A stretch of 64,000 nucleotides of DNA from Salinadaptatus halalkaliphilus (GTDB lineage Archaea; Halobacteriota; Halobacteria; Halobacteriales; Natrialbaceae). Under the pieces are notes generated by a model, which saw only the letters and a program-made list of their open reading frames with translations, was not told the DNA's origin and made no database searches. The stretch is taken from the NCBI RefSeq assembly GCF_006543045.1, contig NZ_RBZW01000003.1, positions 124,001-188,000 of the forward strand. The letters run 5' to 3'. The position numbers were made by a program, and so were the translations under genes. Positions 35,633-44,403 of this stretch are shown here, one piece after another (position 1 is the stretch's first letter; each line of letters opens with the position of its first letter).

Positions 35633-37130
35633 ATTGACATCCTCACCCGCCTGAAGGCGGGGTGAATCCCGAGCGTTGGGATATTAGGGTTTGCAGTCGA
35701 CCTGTTCTTGTGGGTGAAATGCACCCGTGGTTGTATCGAACAGGTAGACTCCGGGCTGTGCCAAGCAGCCGTTACTCATATCCCCGGTTGGGGGAGTTTG
35801 AGTTATCTTTCGGCGGATATTCACCGCACCATTGATGTCTGCGTTCATCGTGGTTTCGCACGATTCACAGACATACAGCCCACGCTCGACGCGATTGGCT
35901 TCACGAATCTGTCCACAACACGAACAGGTTTTCGAGGTGTTTTCTTCGTCCACCCGGTCCACGAGGATTCCGTGTTCTTCGGCCTTGTATTCCAGTAGAC
36001 GAGTGCAGCGGTCAAACTCCCACCCGTGCAACTTTTTGTTTCCGCGCTGGCCCCAATCCCGTGAGTCGCCGTCCTCATCCTCACGAATGTCGCTCAAGTC
36101 GCCCACGGCTATCGTGCCGATTTCTTCCTCGATACATCGATCAACGATGTGTTTCGAGAGGGTGTGCAGGAAGTGGTCTTTTCGGCGAGAGAGTTTCCGG
36201 CGAGCGCGTCGTGCCCGCTTGGATGGACCATTCTCTCCTCCTGTCTGGTATTCTTCGCGGGTGAAGTAGTGCTTGTCCTCTTTGAGCCGGTTGCCCGGAT
36301 ACAACTCGCTTGGACCGTCTTCGTAGTCGATAGCGAGGTAGTTACTGATCCCAAGATCGATTCCGGCGGTCTTGTCACCGGGTGCATCTTCGACGGGAAT
36401 TGCTTTCTCACAGACGAGGTGCAATTCCCATTGGTCGCCGTTCCAGACCGCCCGTACCTGCTGGATGTTCTCGATAGTTACGTCCGGGCGCGTCTCGTAT
36501 TCCACGAGAATGAAATCTGAGCGCCCGTCTTTGAGGTTCCAGCCTTTCGAGAGGCGAACCTGTCCGTGCTTGTCGTCGTGTTTGATGCCTTTCTGTTTCC
36601 AGGTGACGGTCGAGCGCGGGTGTCGGTCGCCACGTTTCCGGTAGCCCGGTGGGTTGTTGCCGTTGTCGGAGTTGTACCAGCCCGTCAACGCCTCAGCAAG
36701 CTCTTCGAGAACTCGCTGACTTGACTGAGAATGGAGGTCACTGTAGCGTTCGTGGTCTTTCAACACCGATTTGAGTTCTTTCTCGTCGGGAATCTCACCG
36801 TCGTCGTCCCACCGGCCCTGGATGTAGTAGCGACCAACGTTCCACAGTTTCGATGCTGCAAACCCGCACTGGTCGAGAGCGTCACGAACCTGCTGGTAGT
36901 TCGTGATTGTGGCAACGTAGGTGCGGGTCGTTTCTAGCATCGCCCTGCTTTATAACTAGTTATGGGTAGAATAGTATTAATAGTATCGGTTGACGGTGGA
37001 ATATCCTGCCGGGCTGTCACTCGGTGGTCTGTTGCTCACCGTGTCGGCTTCATCCCCCGCCTGTTCAGTCCTCGGTTCCGACCGCTCAGGTCGGAACACT
37101 CGTCCCTCACGGGAAGGCGGGGGTATTCGC
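35633..37130 (-). mobile_element. Complete tnpB-only IS200/IS605-type (IS1341-like) element
   Basis: The right end ATTGACATCCTCACCCGC carries a CCCGCCTGAAGGCGGGG hairpin about 30 bp after the tnpB stop. The left end (about 37050-37130) has CCCCCGCCTGTTCAG, an imperfect hairpin around CCGACCGCTCAGGTCGG, and GGGAAGGCGGGGGTATTCGC. The ends closely match those of the remnant at 34051-34600. No tnpA is present. The guide (reRNA/omega RNA) would be expected to overlap the tnpB 3' end and the right end. Confidence 0.82.
35684..36940 (-). CDS. tnpB: TnpB family RNA-guided endonuclease
   Basis: A full-length 418-residue TnpB. The RuvC-I aspartate is Asp195 (AGIDLGISNYLAI). The RuvC-III aspartate is Asp368 (MNADINGAVNI). 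The zinc finger uses Cys339/Cys342 (TCSCCGQ) and Cys358/Cys361 (VCESC). At the RuvC-II position the block reads IGTIAVGDLSDIRED: the residue that is normally Glu is Gly280, with Asp281 next to it. The C-terminal 40 residues extend past the core into Gly/Thr/Pro-rich sequence ending VDCKP. An AT-rich promoter at 36945-36985 contains the palindrome ATAACTAGTTAT. TnpB proteins cut DNA beside a short TAM under guidance from an element-encoded RNA. Confidence 0.92.
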   Translation of the reverse strand: MLETTRTYVATITNYQQVRDALDQCGFAASKLWNVGRYYIQGRWDDDGEIPDEKELKSVLKDHERYSDLHSQSSQRVLEELAEALTGWYNSDNGNNPPGYRKRGDRHPRSTVTWKQKGIKHDDKHGQVRLSKGWNLKDGRSDFILVEYETRPDVTIENIQQVRAVWNGDQWELHLVCEKAIPVEDAPGDKTAGIDLGISNYLAIDYEDGPSELYPGNRLKEDKHYFTREEYQTGGENGPSKRARRARRKLSRRKDHFLHTLSKHIVDRCIEEEIGTIAVGDLSDIREDEDGDSRDWGQRGNKKLHGWEFDRCTRLLEYKAEEHGILVDRVDEENTSKTCSCCGQIREANRVERGLYVCESCETTMNADINGAVNIRRKITQTPPTGDMSNGCLAQPGVYLFDTTTGAFHPQEQVDCKP

Positions 37131-37191
37131 CTTGACTTTCTATAATTTGGGGAGAAATAGTACGGTTACGCTCGAGCGAATCCTGTCACGT

Positions 37192-37293
37192 ATGTCACCC
37201 GAAGAGATGTCCAACGACGAACCCGAGTGGGTAGGGACATGGAAAGAGCACGCATCGGCGTTCGATCGGGTGAAGTCATACGGATTGCTGTAA
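37192..37293 (+). pseudogene. 5' fragment of a DUF7342-like HTH gene, cut by repeat R3
   Basis: The frame reads MSPEEMSNDEPEWVGTWKEH then ASAFDRVKS, which matches the start of haloarchaeal DUF7342/ArsR-like winged-helix proteins ('...DEP.WV.TWKE..SAFDRVRSVA...'). After the codon for Ser the frame enters repeat copy R3 and stops after five more codons. The rest of the expected protein (about 150 residues) is not present beyond the repeat. A TATAATTT box lies about 50 bp upstream. It is probably non-functional. Confidence 0.55.
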
Positions 37294-37361
37294 CGGTTTA
37301 CCGGCGCAACCGCCGCCCGGGTCGCGGTTGCGCCGGCAATGACTTACAGTAAACCGTATGA
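37276..37361. repeat. Palindromic repeat copy R3
   Basis: 86 bp, orientation opposite to R2: TCA-TACGGATTGCTGTAACG... CTTACAGTAAACCGTA-TGA. The flanking trinucleotides differ (TCA left, TGA right). The internal stem is GGCGCAACCGC...GCGGTTGCGCC. It interrupts a reading frame. Confidence 0.82.
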
Positions 37362-37490
37362 GTGACGCACATACCGGTCCGGTTGCCGGAACGACGCGAG
37401 GTTCGAACGGCCTCCGTTCAGAACGTAGAATAGCTGATCGGTTCCTGCTGCGCACACGCAACGCTCGCAGGCATTTGAACCGTGAGTATG

Positions 37491-37612
37491 ATGCCGCCTC
37501 CCGGATTGTGAACTACGCCTGAGAACCTGCTCACCTCGCTCGCAGAACCTCAGCCTAGTTCAAATCCGCTCGGATAGATTTCTCTCGCTCACGGATTGTT
37601 CGCGAGAGAAAT
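37491..37612. repeat. Mini-island downstream of tRNA-Phe: tRNA 3'-end copy plus hairpin
   Basis: Bases 37491-37507 repeat the last 15 bases of tRNA-Phe plus the two following bases (identical to 37611-37627), 120 bp away. Between them, at 37578-37612 and abutting the tRNA, is a perfect hairpin with stem ATTTCTCTCGC/GCGAGAGAAAT and loop TCACGGATTGTTC. A second weaker tRNA-like piece (TTCAAATCCG) lies at 37559-37568. Confidence 0.6.
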
Positions 37613-37685
37613 GCCGCCTCCCGGATTTGAACCGGGGACAGCTCGATCTTCAGTCGAGTGCTCTCCCAGTCTGAGCTAAGGCGGC
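37613..37685 (-). tRNA. tRNA-Phe (GAA)
   Basis: 73 nt. The acceptor stem pairs GCCGCCT with AGGCGGC; the anticodon arm is CTCGA-CTGAAGA-TCGAG, giving anticodon GAA; the T arm is CCCGGTTCAAATCCGGG. No CCA is encoded and no intron is seen. Confidence 0.95.
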
Positions 37686-38000
37686 GCACTTCTACCTCCG
37701 TCCATGGTATAAAAAAGGATTTCGAATTGGGATTCCTCGGGTAGGGATCACGATCACGGGTCGGGCGATGGGTTTGCACGATCGCAGTCCAATAGTTCGA
37801 CAGCGGACGTGTCACGCTGTCGTCCAACCGTCGTTCGTGCCGGCCTCGATGACATTCCCACCGTTGCGCCGCCAGTGCGTGTGCAAGCACCAGACTCCTA
37901 ATGGTGAGGATACAGCCGGAAATCACGGGTTTGGATCCTGCGTATCGGATTTCTGGATATTCAAGACACCCTTTTCCGCTCACGGGAGTAAGATCGTGTT
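37686..38000. other. Intergenic, no gene seen
   Basis: Contains the AT-rich promoter of tRNA-Phe next to 37700-37730 (TATAAAAAAGGATTT on the plus strand) and the upstream region of the HTH gene at 38001. No convincing open reading frame. Confidence 0.5.
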
Positions 38001-38447
38001 ATGGCAGCACTTACCTCGAGTCAGGGGACGCGTGAGCTCTCGGCTGACACTATCCTCGAGTTGCTCGCCAACCGGCGGCGCCGGTATCTGCTGTACGCGC
38101 TCCGGGGGCGTGAAGAGCCGATCGAGCTGTCGGCACTGGCCGAGCGCGTCGCTGGCTGGGAACACGACATCCCGCCTGACGAAGTAGCGAAGAACGAGTA
38201 CAAGAGCGTCTACGTCTCTTCCGTGCAGTGTCACGTTCCAAAACTGGCCGACGCCGGCGTCGTCGACCACGACGAAGACAACCACACGGTGATCCTCGAC
38301 GACAACTTCGAGCAACTCGAGCCCTATCTCAGAGTCGTCATCCGTGACGAACCCGAAAATTCGACATTACACGCCGCACTCGAGGCTGAATCCGGTGACA
38401 GCTTCTTCAGCCAGATCAAAGAAAACGTCGCGCGGCTCAAGCACTGA
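38001..38447 (+). CDS. DUF7344-type winged-helix regulator
   Basis: A 148-residue protein. The block LSADTILELLANRRRRYLLYALRG, then IELSALAERVAGWE, YKSVYVSSVQCHVPKLADAGVVDHDEDNHTVIL is the haloarchaeal DUF7344 winged-helix pattern. It is probably a DNA-binding transcription factor. Its stop is immediately adjacent to the stop of a convergent 46-aa gene (38448). A second DUF7344-type gene is at 47346-47696. Confidence 0.82.
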   Translation: MAALTSSQGTRELSADTILELLANRRRRYLLYALRGREEPIELSALAERVAGWEHDIPPDEVAKNEYKSVYVSSVQCHVPKLADAGVVDHDEDNHTVILDDNFEQLEPYLRVVIRDEPENSTLHAALEAESGDSFFSQIKENVARLKH

Positions 38448-38588
38448 CTACTCGCTCCAACCGCAGTCGGACTCCCGGCAGTGTGGTATTAGGGCCGCTC
38501 CGTCTCGTGGCATCGATTCGACACCCTCGGGTTGTTCGAACCAGTTCGAGTAGGGCCGTTCGTCGAGAGTGAGTGCGTACCTTGTCAC
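38448..38588 (-). CDS. Possible 46-aa cysteine-containing protein
   Basis: A GTG start at 38588 within GACCTCGAGGTGAC gives VTRYALTLDERPYSNWFEQP... and ends PHCRESDCGWSE. The sequence has a coherent haloarchaeal composition, a Cys-x5-Cys pair and a conserved-looking Trp, and stops exactly next to the convergent regulator gene. The same frame continues upstream through the hairpin and tRNA-copy sequence, but that part is not protein-like. Family unknown. Confidence 0.45.
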   Translation of the reverse strand: MTRYALTLDERPYSNWFEQPEGVESMPRDGAALIPHCRESDCGWSE

Positions 38589-38610
38589 CTCGAGGTCCTC
38601 GGTCCACGTA

Positions 38611-38770
38611 CCTGCTGCTCGCGAGTTTGCTCGCAGCAGGAAGTGGGCTCGGGCGGGTTCGAACCTCGCCCAGACGATCGGCCTCACTTCGTTCGGCCGC
38701 TGCGACTGGTCTGGTTCGAACCGCCCTCACGTCAGATTGCTGTCGCTCACGAATTGTTCGCGACAGCAAT
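38611..38770. repeat. Mini-island downstream of tRNA-Val: two hairpins and a tRNA 3'-end copy
   Basis: Bases 38642-38665 (AGTGGGCTCGGGCGGGTTCGAACC) repeat 38771-38794, the 3' end of tRNA-Val plus flank; see the bounded 20-base core GGGCTCGGGCGGGTTCGAAC. Each copy is preceded on the low-coordinate side by a perfect hairpin: 38611-38640 (stem CCTGCTGC) and 38736-38770 (stem ATTGCTGTCGC with loop TCACGAATTGTTC). Confidence 0.6.
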
Positions 38771-38773
38771 AGT

Positions 38774-38846
38774 GGGCTCGGGCGGGTTCGAACCACCGAC
38801 CTCGGCCTTGTAAAGGCCGCGTCATGACCAGCTAGACCACGAGCCC
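38774..38846 (-). tRNA. tRNA-Val (TAC)
   Basis: 73 nt. The acceptor stem pairs GGGCTCG with CGAGCCC; the anticodon arm is CGGCC-TTTACAA-GGCCG, giving anticodon TAC (valine); the T arm is GGCGGGTTCGAACC-type (plus strand). No encoded CCA. Confidence 0.95.
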
Positions 38847-38907
38847 GCATTCGATGCAAGTCCCCGCGTCCGAATAACCTTTACTTTCTCGTGGCACACC
38901 ACAGCGC

Positions 38908-39399
38908 ATGGTCGCTGTCCGCGTCTGGAAAGTGATACTGCTCGTCGGTCTTCTCTCGGTACTCGGCGTCGCACTCGTTCAGGCCGGTGTCCTCCCCGCT
39001 CTCTGGGGTGAGGACCGGGCCGAGGTTCGGGTTCTCGAGGCCGACGGCGAGCCGAAAGCCGTCGTCGACGCCGCCGTCGCAGACACCACTCGAGAGCGCT
39101 ATACCGGGTTGAGTGACCACGAGTCGCTCGAAGCGGGCCACGGTATGCTGTTCGTCCACTCGAGCGAAGATGACCGAACCTACGTCATGCGCGAGATGGA
39201 CTTCGACATCGACATCGTCTTTATCGACGCCGATCGCGAGATCACGTCGATCGAGCACGCCCGCGCTCCCGACCCCGGCGAGGACGGCGAGGATCTCCAG
39301 TACAGCGGCCGAGCGCAGTACGTCCTCGAGGTCCCACGCGGCTACGCCAACGAGACGGAGATGGCGGTCGGCGACAGGGTTGAAATCGAGTACACGTGA
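38908..39399 (+). CDS. DUF192 family protein, membrane-anchored
   Basis: A 163-residue protein with an N-terminal hydrophobic helix (about residues 8-28) and a DUF192 domain facing outward. The conserved blocks are RYTGLSDHESLEAGHGMLFVH, MDFDIDIVFIDADREI and AQYVLEVPRGYA. It is the complete paralogue of the truncated gene at the start of the window. The function of the family is unknown. Confidence 0.88.
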   Translation: MVAVRVWKVILLVGLLSVLGVALVQAGVLPALWGEDRAEVRVLEADGEPKAVVDAAVADTTRERYTGLSDHESLEAGHGMLFVHSSEDDRTYVMREMDFDIDIVFIDADREITSIEHARAPDPGEDGEDLQYSGRAQYVLEVPRGYANETEMAVGDRVEIEYT

Positions 39400-39462
39400 G
39401 CGAATCCGCGCCAGCGCAGTGTTTCGATTCGTCGCAAACCCTTATTGCCAGCCCTCCCCGAA

Positions 39463-41418
<1,956 letters not shown>

Positions 41419-41424
41419 CGTGAG

Positions 41425-41567
41425 TCATACGGTTTACTGTCAGTCATTTCCGGCGCAACCGCGACCCGGACAGCGGTTGCACCGGTTGACTCGCTTCGCT
41501 CCTCGACCGAGGCTCGTCTCACACAGTTCGACTCACCGCCGGGACATCGGTACAGCAACCCGTATCA
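41425..41567. repeat. Palindromic repeat copy R4 (expanded interior)
   Basis: Ends TCA-TACGGTTTACTGTCAG and GTACAGCAACCCGTA-TCA, 143 bp, so about 57 bp longer than the standard copy; extra sequence follows the central stem. It lies between two convergent genes. The right TCA is the TGA stop codon of the minus-strand gene at 41565. Confidence 0.78.
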
Positions 41568-42299
41568 CTGCTGTCCGAGACTGTTGTAGGAGTCGTATAA
41601 CAATCCTCGAATGCGGTTCCCGCTCGTCGTATCGACGAACGGATTTTTCGTTGGTGGTTTCACGGTCACCGGATACGCGGCGATTGCATCCGCCGCAGGT
41701 CGTGTTCCAGCGGCGATGTAGCCGATCGGGAGATCGAACGCATCGATAAGACGACAGATGCTCCGGGCATAGAGGTTCGTCACCGTCCGATGGGCGGTCA
41801 TGAGATCGTTCTGGTTCTCACCGTTCCAGTAATCCGGATGAAACGAGACGAAGTGGGCGAGAAACACGTACTCGACGCCCATCAGGAGGAGCGAAAGGGC
41901 CTGCCCCAGCCCAGCGTAAAAGCCGTCGTTGGAACGGAGTTTCGGCATGACGCGTCCATCTCCCGTTTGTTTGGCAAAATGCTTCGCTTCAACTGCCACG
42001 AGTGGGCTTTGTTGGGTCGCCCCATCAGTCTCGCAGTAGAGCAGATCGATATCCGGCTGTATCGGGTGTTGATACTGTTTTCCGACCGCATCTGGACGCT
42101 GTCGTCCGTCCAACACCTCGATCATTTCCCACAGATTGACTTCCCGTCGCGCCCACACCGACTCGTCTTCTCGTAACCGGCCGATAATGCCGCTGACGAT
42201 ATTCGCTTCCTGAACGTTGTCGGGGGGAGCGTGGTCGTATATTTTCACCGGCGTTTCAGAAAACAGATCTATAAATCGCTCGTACGGTTGCTCTCCCAT
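41565..42299 (-). CDS. PD-(D/E)xK nuclease-like protein
   Basis: A 244-residue protein starting MGEQPYERFIDLF at 42299. It has the sequence logic of a restriction-type nuclease: an early Glu (around QEANIVSGII), Asp83/Asp85 (QPDIDLLYC), then Glu104-x-Lys106 (VAVEAKHF). The C-terminal half is helical and includes LGQALSLLLMGVEYVFLAHFVSF. It is not next to a methylase or helicase. It may be a solitary nuclease or an anti-invader protein. The stop codon coincides with the edge of repeat R4. Confidence 0.65.
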   Translation of the reverse strand: MGEQPYERFIDLFSETPVKIYDHAPPDNVQEANIVSGIIGRLREDESVWARREVNLWEMIEVLDGRQRPDAVGKQYQHPIQPDIDLLYCETDGATQQSPLVAVEAKHFAKQTGDGRVMPKLRSNDGFYAGLGQALSLLLMGVEYVFLAHFVSFHPDYWNGENQNDLMTAHRTVTNLYARSICRLIDAFDLPIGYIAAGTRPAADAIAAYPVTVKPPTKNPFVDTTSGNRIRGLLYDSYNSLGQQ

Positions 42300-42538
42300 A
42301 CCGGTTCCTCTCGTACGGCACGTGTATCGCTTGTGGCAGATCGGACGACGACGGGACGGCCCCATCGGCTGTGATGGTACCGTCGCTGCAAGCACGGTTT
42401 CGTCCATCGATCTGTCAGCACCAATACATGGGAAGAAAACCGATCAGCGCCTGCTACGAACGACGATCGACATCGCGCATCTCGTCGCGCGGAATCAGTG
42501 AGTAATCAGCTCCGAATCCGAGTGTTCGTCACACGGAA

Positions 42539-42883
42539 TCAAAACGACTCCTGTTCGCGTTGGCCCTCTTGCTCCGGCGCACCCTCGTCCTGTCGGTCCT
42601 CGCCCGCCGCCGGCGGCGTTCGGTCGCTGTAGTTCTTCCGTCCGATTGCCTCGTCGCTCACCATGTTCATGATCGCCTGCTCGACCTCGTCGGCCGACTC
42701 GTACTCGTCTTCCCCCATCGGCCCGATAAGTTCCTCGAGCGTCATCGTTTCGTCGCCCATCACCACCTCCCGGTCGCCGTATTCCTCGAGGAGATCGTCC
42801 TGACTCGTCGGGTAGTCGTGGCTCTCGAGCTCGTCGTCGAGAGCACCGACATCGACGCCGAGTTCGCGGCCATTGTCGGTCAT
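42539..42883 (-). CDS. DUF5789-type small protein
   Basis: A 114-residue acidic protein starting MTDNGRELGVDVGALDDELE. The segment HDYPTSQDDLLEEYGDREVVMGDETMTLEELIGP, followed by DEVEQAIMNMVSDEAIGRKNYSDR, fits the haloarchaeal DUF5789 family (related to DUF2795). The tail is disordered Glu/Gln-rich. Function unknown; the family resembles small helical nucleoid or regulatory proteins. Confidence 0.75.
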   Translation of the reverse strand: MTDNGRELGVDVGALDDELESHDYPTSQDDLLEEYGDREVVMGDETMTLEELIGPMGEDEYESADEVEQAIMNMVSDEAIGRKNYSDRTPPAAGEDRQDEGAPEQEGQREQESF

Positions 42884-43021
42884 GCTCGGGCATATCGTAG
42901 CGATGGACAAACCCGTTGGGCCTGCCTTCGCGGGCTACCCGCCAACGGGTAATCGAAAGACACAATCCGGTGGCCCGGTGGATCGGTGACATGCACCGAA
43001 ATCGGGACCGACCGACGGCCG

Positions 43022-44311
43022 GTGTCGACCCCGACGGCGACGCTCGAGGTGATAGATCTGAACGCTAACGATCGGTCGATCACGGGGTTCGTAATGGCCG
43101 CTCACGGGCTCGTCCACACCTACGAGCTGTCGATTCCGATCCTGATGACGATCTGGCTGCTCGAGTTTTCGGTGACAGCCGCGGTCCTGGGAGCCGTCGT
43201 CACCGTCGGCTACGGGTTGTTCGGCGTCGGGGCCTTGCCGGGTGGCATCCTCGTCGATCGGTACGGCTCTCGACGGCTGATCGTCAGCTGTCTCGCTGGC
43301 ATGGGGCTGTCCTTCCTGCTGTTGAGCGTTTCGCCGACTGTCGTCACGATCGCGCTGGCGCTTGGCGTCTGGGGAATCGCAGCGAGCGTCTACCATCCGG
43401 CAGGACTCGCACTGATCAGCAACGGGGTTCAGGACGACGTCCGCGGGACGGCCTTTGCCTACCACGGCATGGCGGGCAACGCCGGCATCGCGTTTGGGCC
43501 GCTGGCGACCGCGCTCCTGTTGCTCGTCGTCGACTGGCGACTCGTGGCCGTCGCCCTCGCGATCCCCGCACTCGTGGCCGCTGTCGTCGGCGTCCTGGCC
43601 TCGTTCGACGAGACCGCAGCACTCGAGGCCGAGGCGGCGACACAGGACGAGCCAATTCGATCGCTCACGGCGTTTCTCGGTGGCTCCCGGCGGGTGTTTA
43701 CGGTCGGCTTTACGATCGTCTTCGTGCTCGTCATGTTCAACGGCCTCTACTACCGGGGGATTCTCACCTTCCTTCCCGAGATGCTCGATGAGTTTCTCAC
43801 GACGCATCTGGGGGCGATCGAACTCGGTTTCTTCGGACCTGACAGTCCCGTCGCCGACGAGTTCGATCTCGCCCAGTACGTCTACGTCGGGCTGTTGACC
43901 GTCGGCATCGGTGGCCAATACCTGGGTGGGAAACTCACCGACCGACTGCCGCCCGAACGGGGTGTGGTCGCCTGTCTGAGCGCCCTCGTGGTCATCGCGC
44001 TCGTCTACACGCCCGCTGCCGAGGCCGGCCTCGCACCCCTCGGTGCGATAAGTGTCGCACTCGGATTCGTTCTCTTTGCCTTACAGCCGTTGACCCAAGC
44101 GACCATCGCGAAGTACTCGCCGCCGGATTCGCGCGGGCTCTCGTTTGGCTATACCTACCTCGGCATCTTCGGTGTCGGCTCGCTCGGCGCGACCATCGTC
44201 GGTGGGGCGCTCACGTATGGTACTACTGTCACCGTCTTTTTGATCCTCGCCGGCTTCGCCACAATAGCCTGTACGCTCGCGATCGTCCTCGTCGCTCGAG
44301 ACGGGTTCTAG
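43022..44311 (+). CDS. MFS transporter
   Basis: A 429-residue major-facilitator protein with about 12 helices. Typical MFS loop 2-3 appears as GILVDRYGSRRLIV, and loop 8-9 as GGKLTDRLPPERGVV. A periplasmic loop around residues 245-285 is unusually long. Starts at GTG 43022; a GTG at 42986 would add 12 residues. Substrate unknown; the MAAHGLVHTYELSIPILM start is common in a haloarchaeal MFS subfamily. Confidence 0.9.
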   Translation: MSTPTATLEVIDLNANDRSITGFVMAAHGLVHTYELSIPILMTIWLLEFSVTAAVLGAVVTVGYGLFGVGALPGGILVDRYGSRRLIVSCLAGMGLSFLLLSVSPTVVTIALALGVWGIAASVYHPAGLALISNGVQDDVRGTAFAYHGMAGNAGIAFGPLATALLLLVVDWRLVAVALAIPALVAAVVGVLASFDETAALEAEAATQDEPIRSLTAFLGGSRRVFTVGFTIVFVLVMFNGLYYRGILTFLPEMLDEFLTTHLGAIELGFFGPDSPVADEFDLAQYVYVGLLTVGIGGQYLGGKLTDRLPPERGVVACLSALVVIALVYTPAAEAGLAPLGAISVALGFVLFALQPLTQATIAKYSPPDSRGLSFGYTYLGIFGVGSLGATIVGGALTYGTTVTVFLILAGFATIACTLAIVLVARDGF

Positions 44312-44403
44312 TACCCCAAAGATCGATTGCAGGATAGGATCGACCCACGCTGGCGAATACGAGCCTACAGTACAGCCGTGAGGCGCCACCAGCCGTCCGA
44401 GCG

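Noticed and set aside
38590-38859. Long minus-strand frame through the tRNA-Val region with repeating VRTRPSP segments
   Set aside because: It is the translation of tRNA 3'-end copies and hairpins, not a protein; the repeating pattern reflects the DNA repeats.
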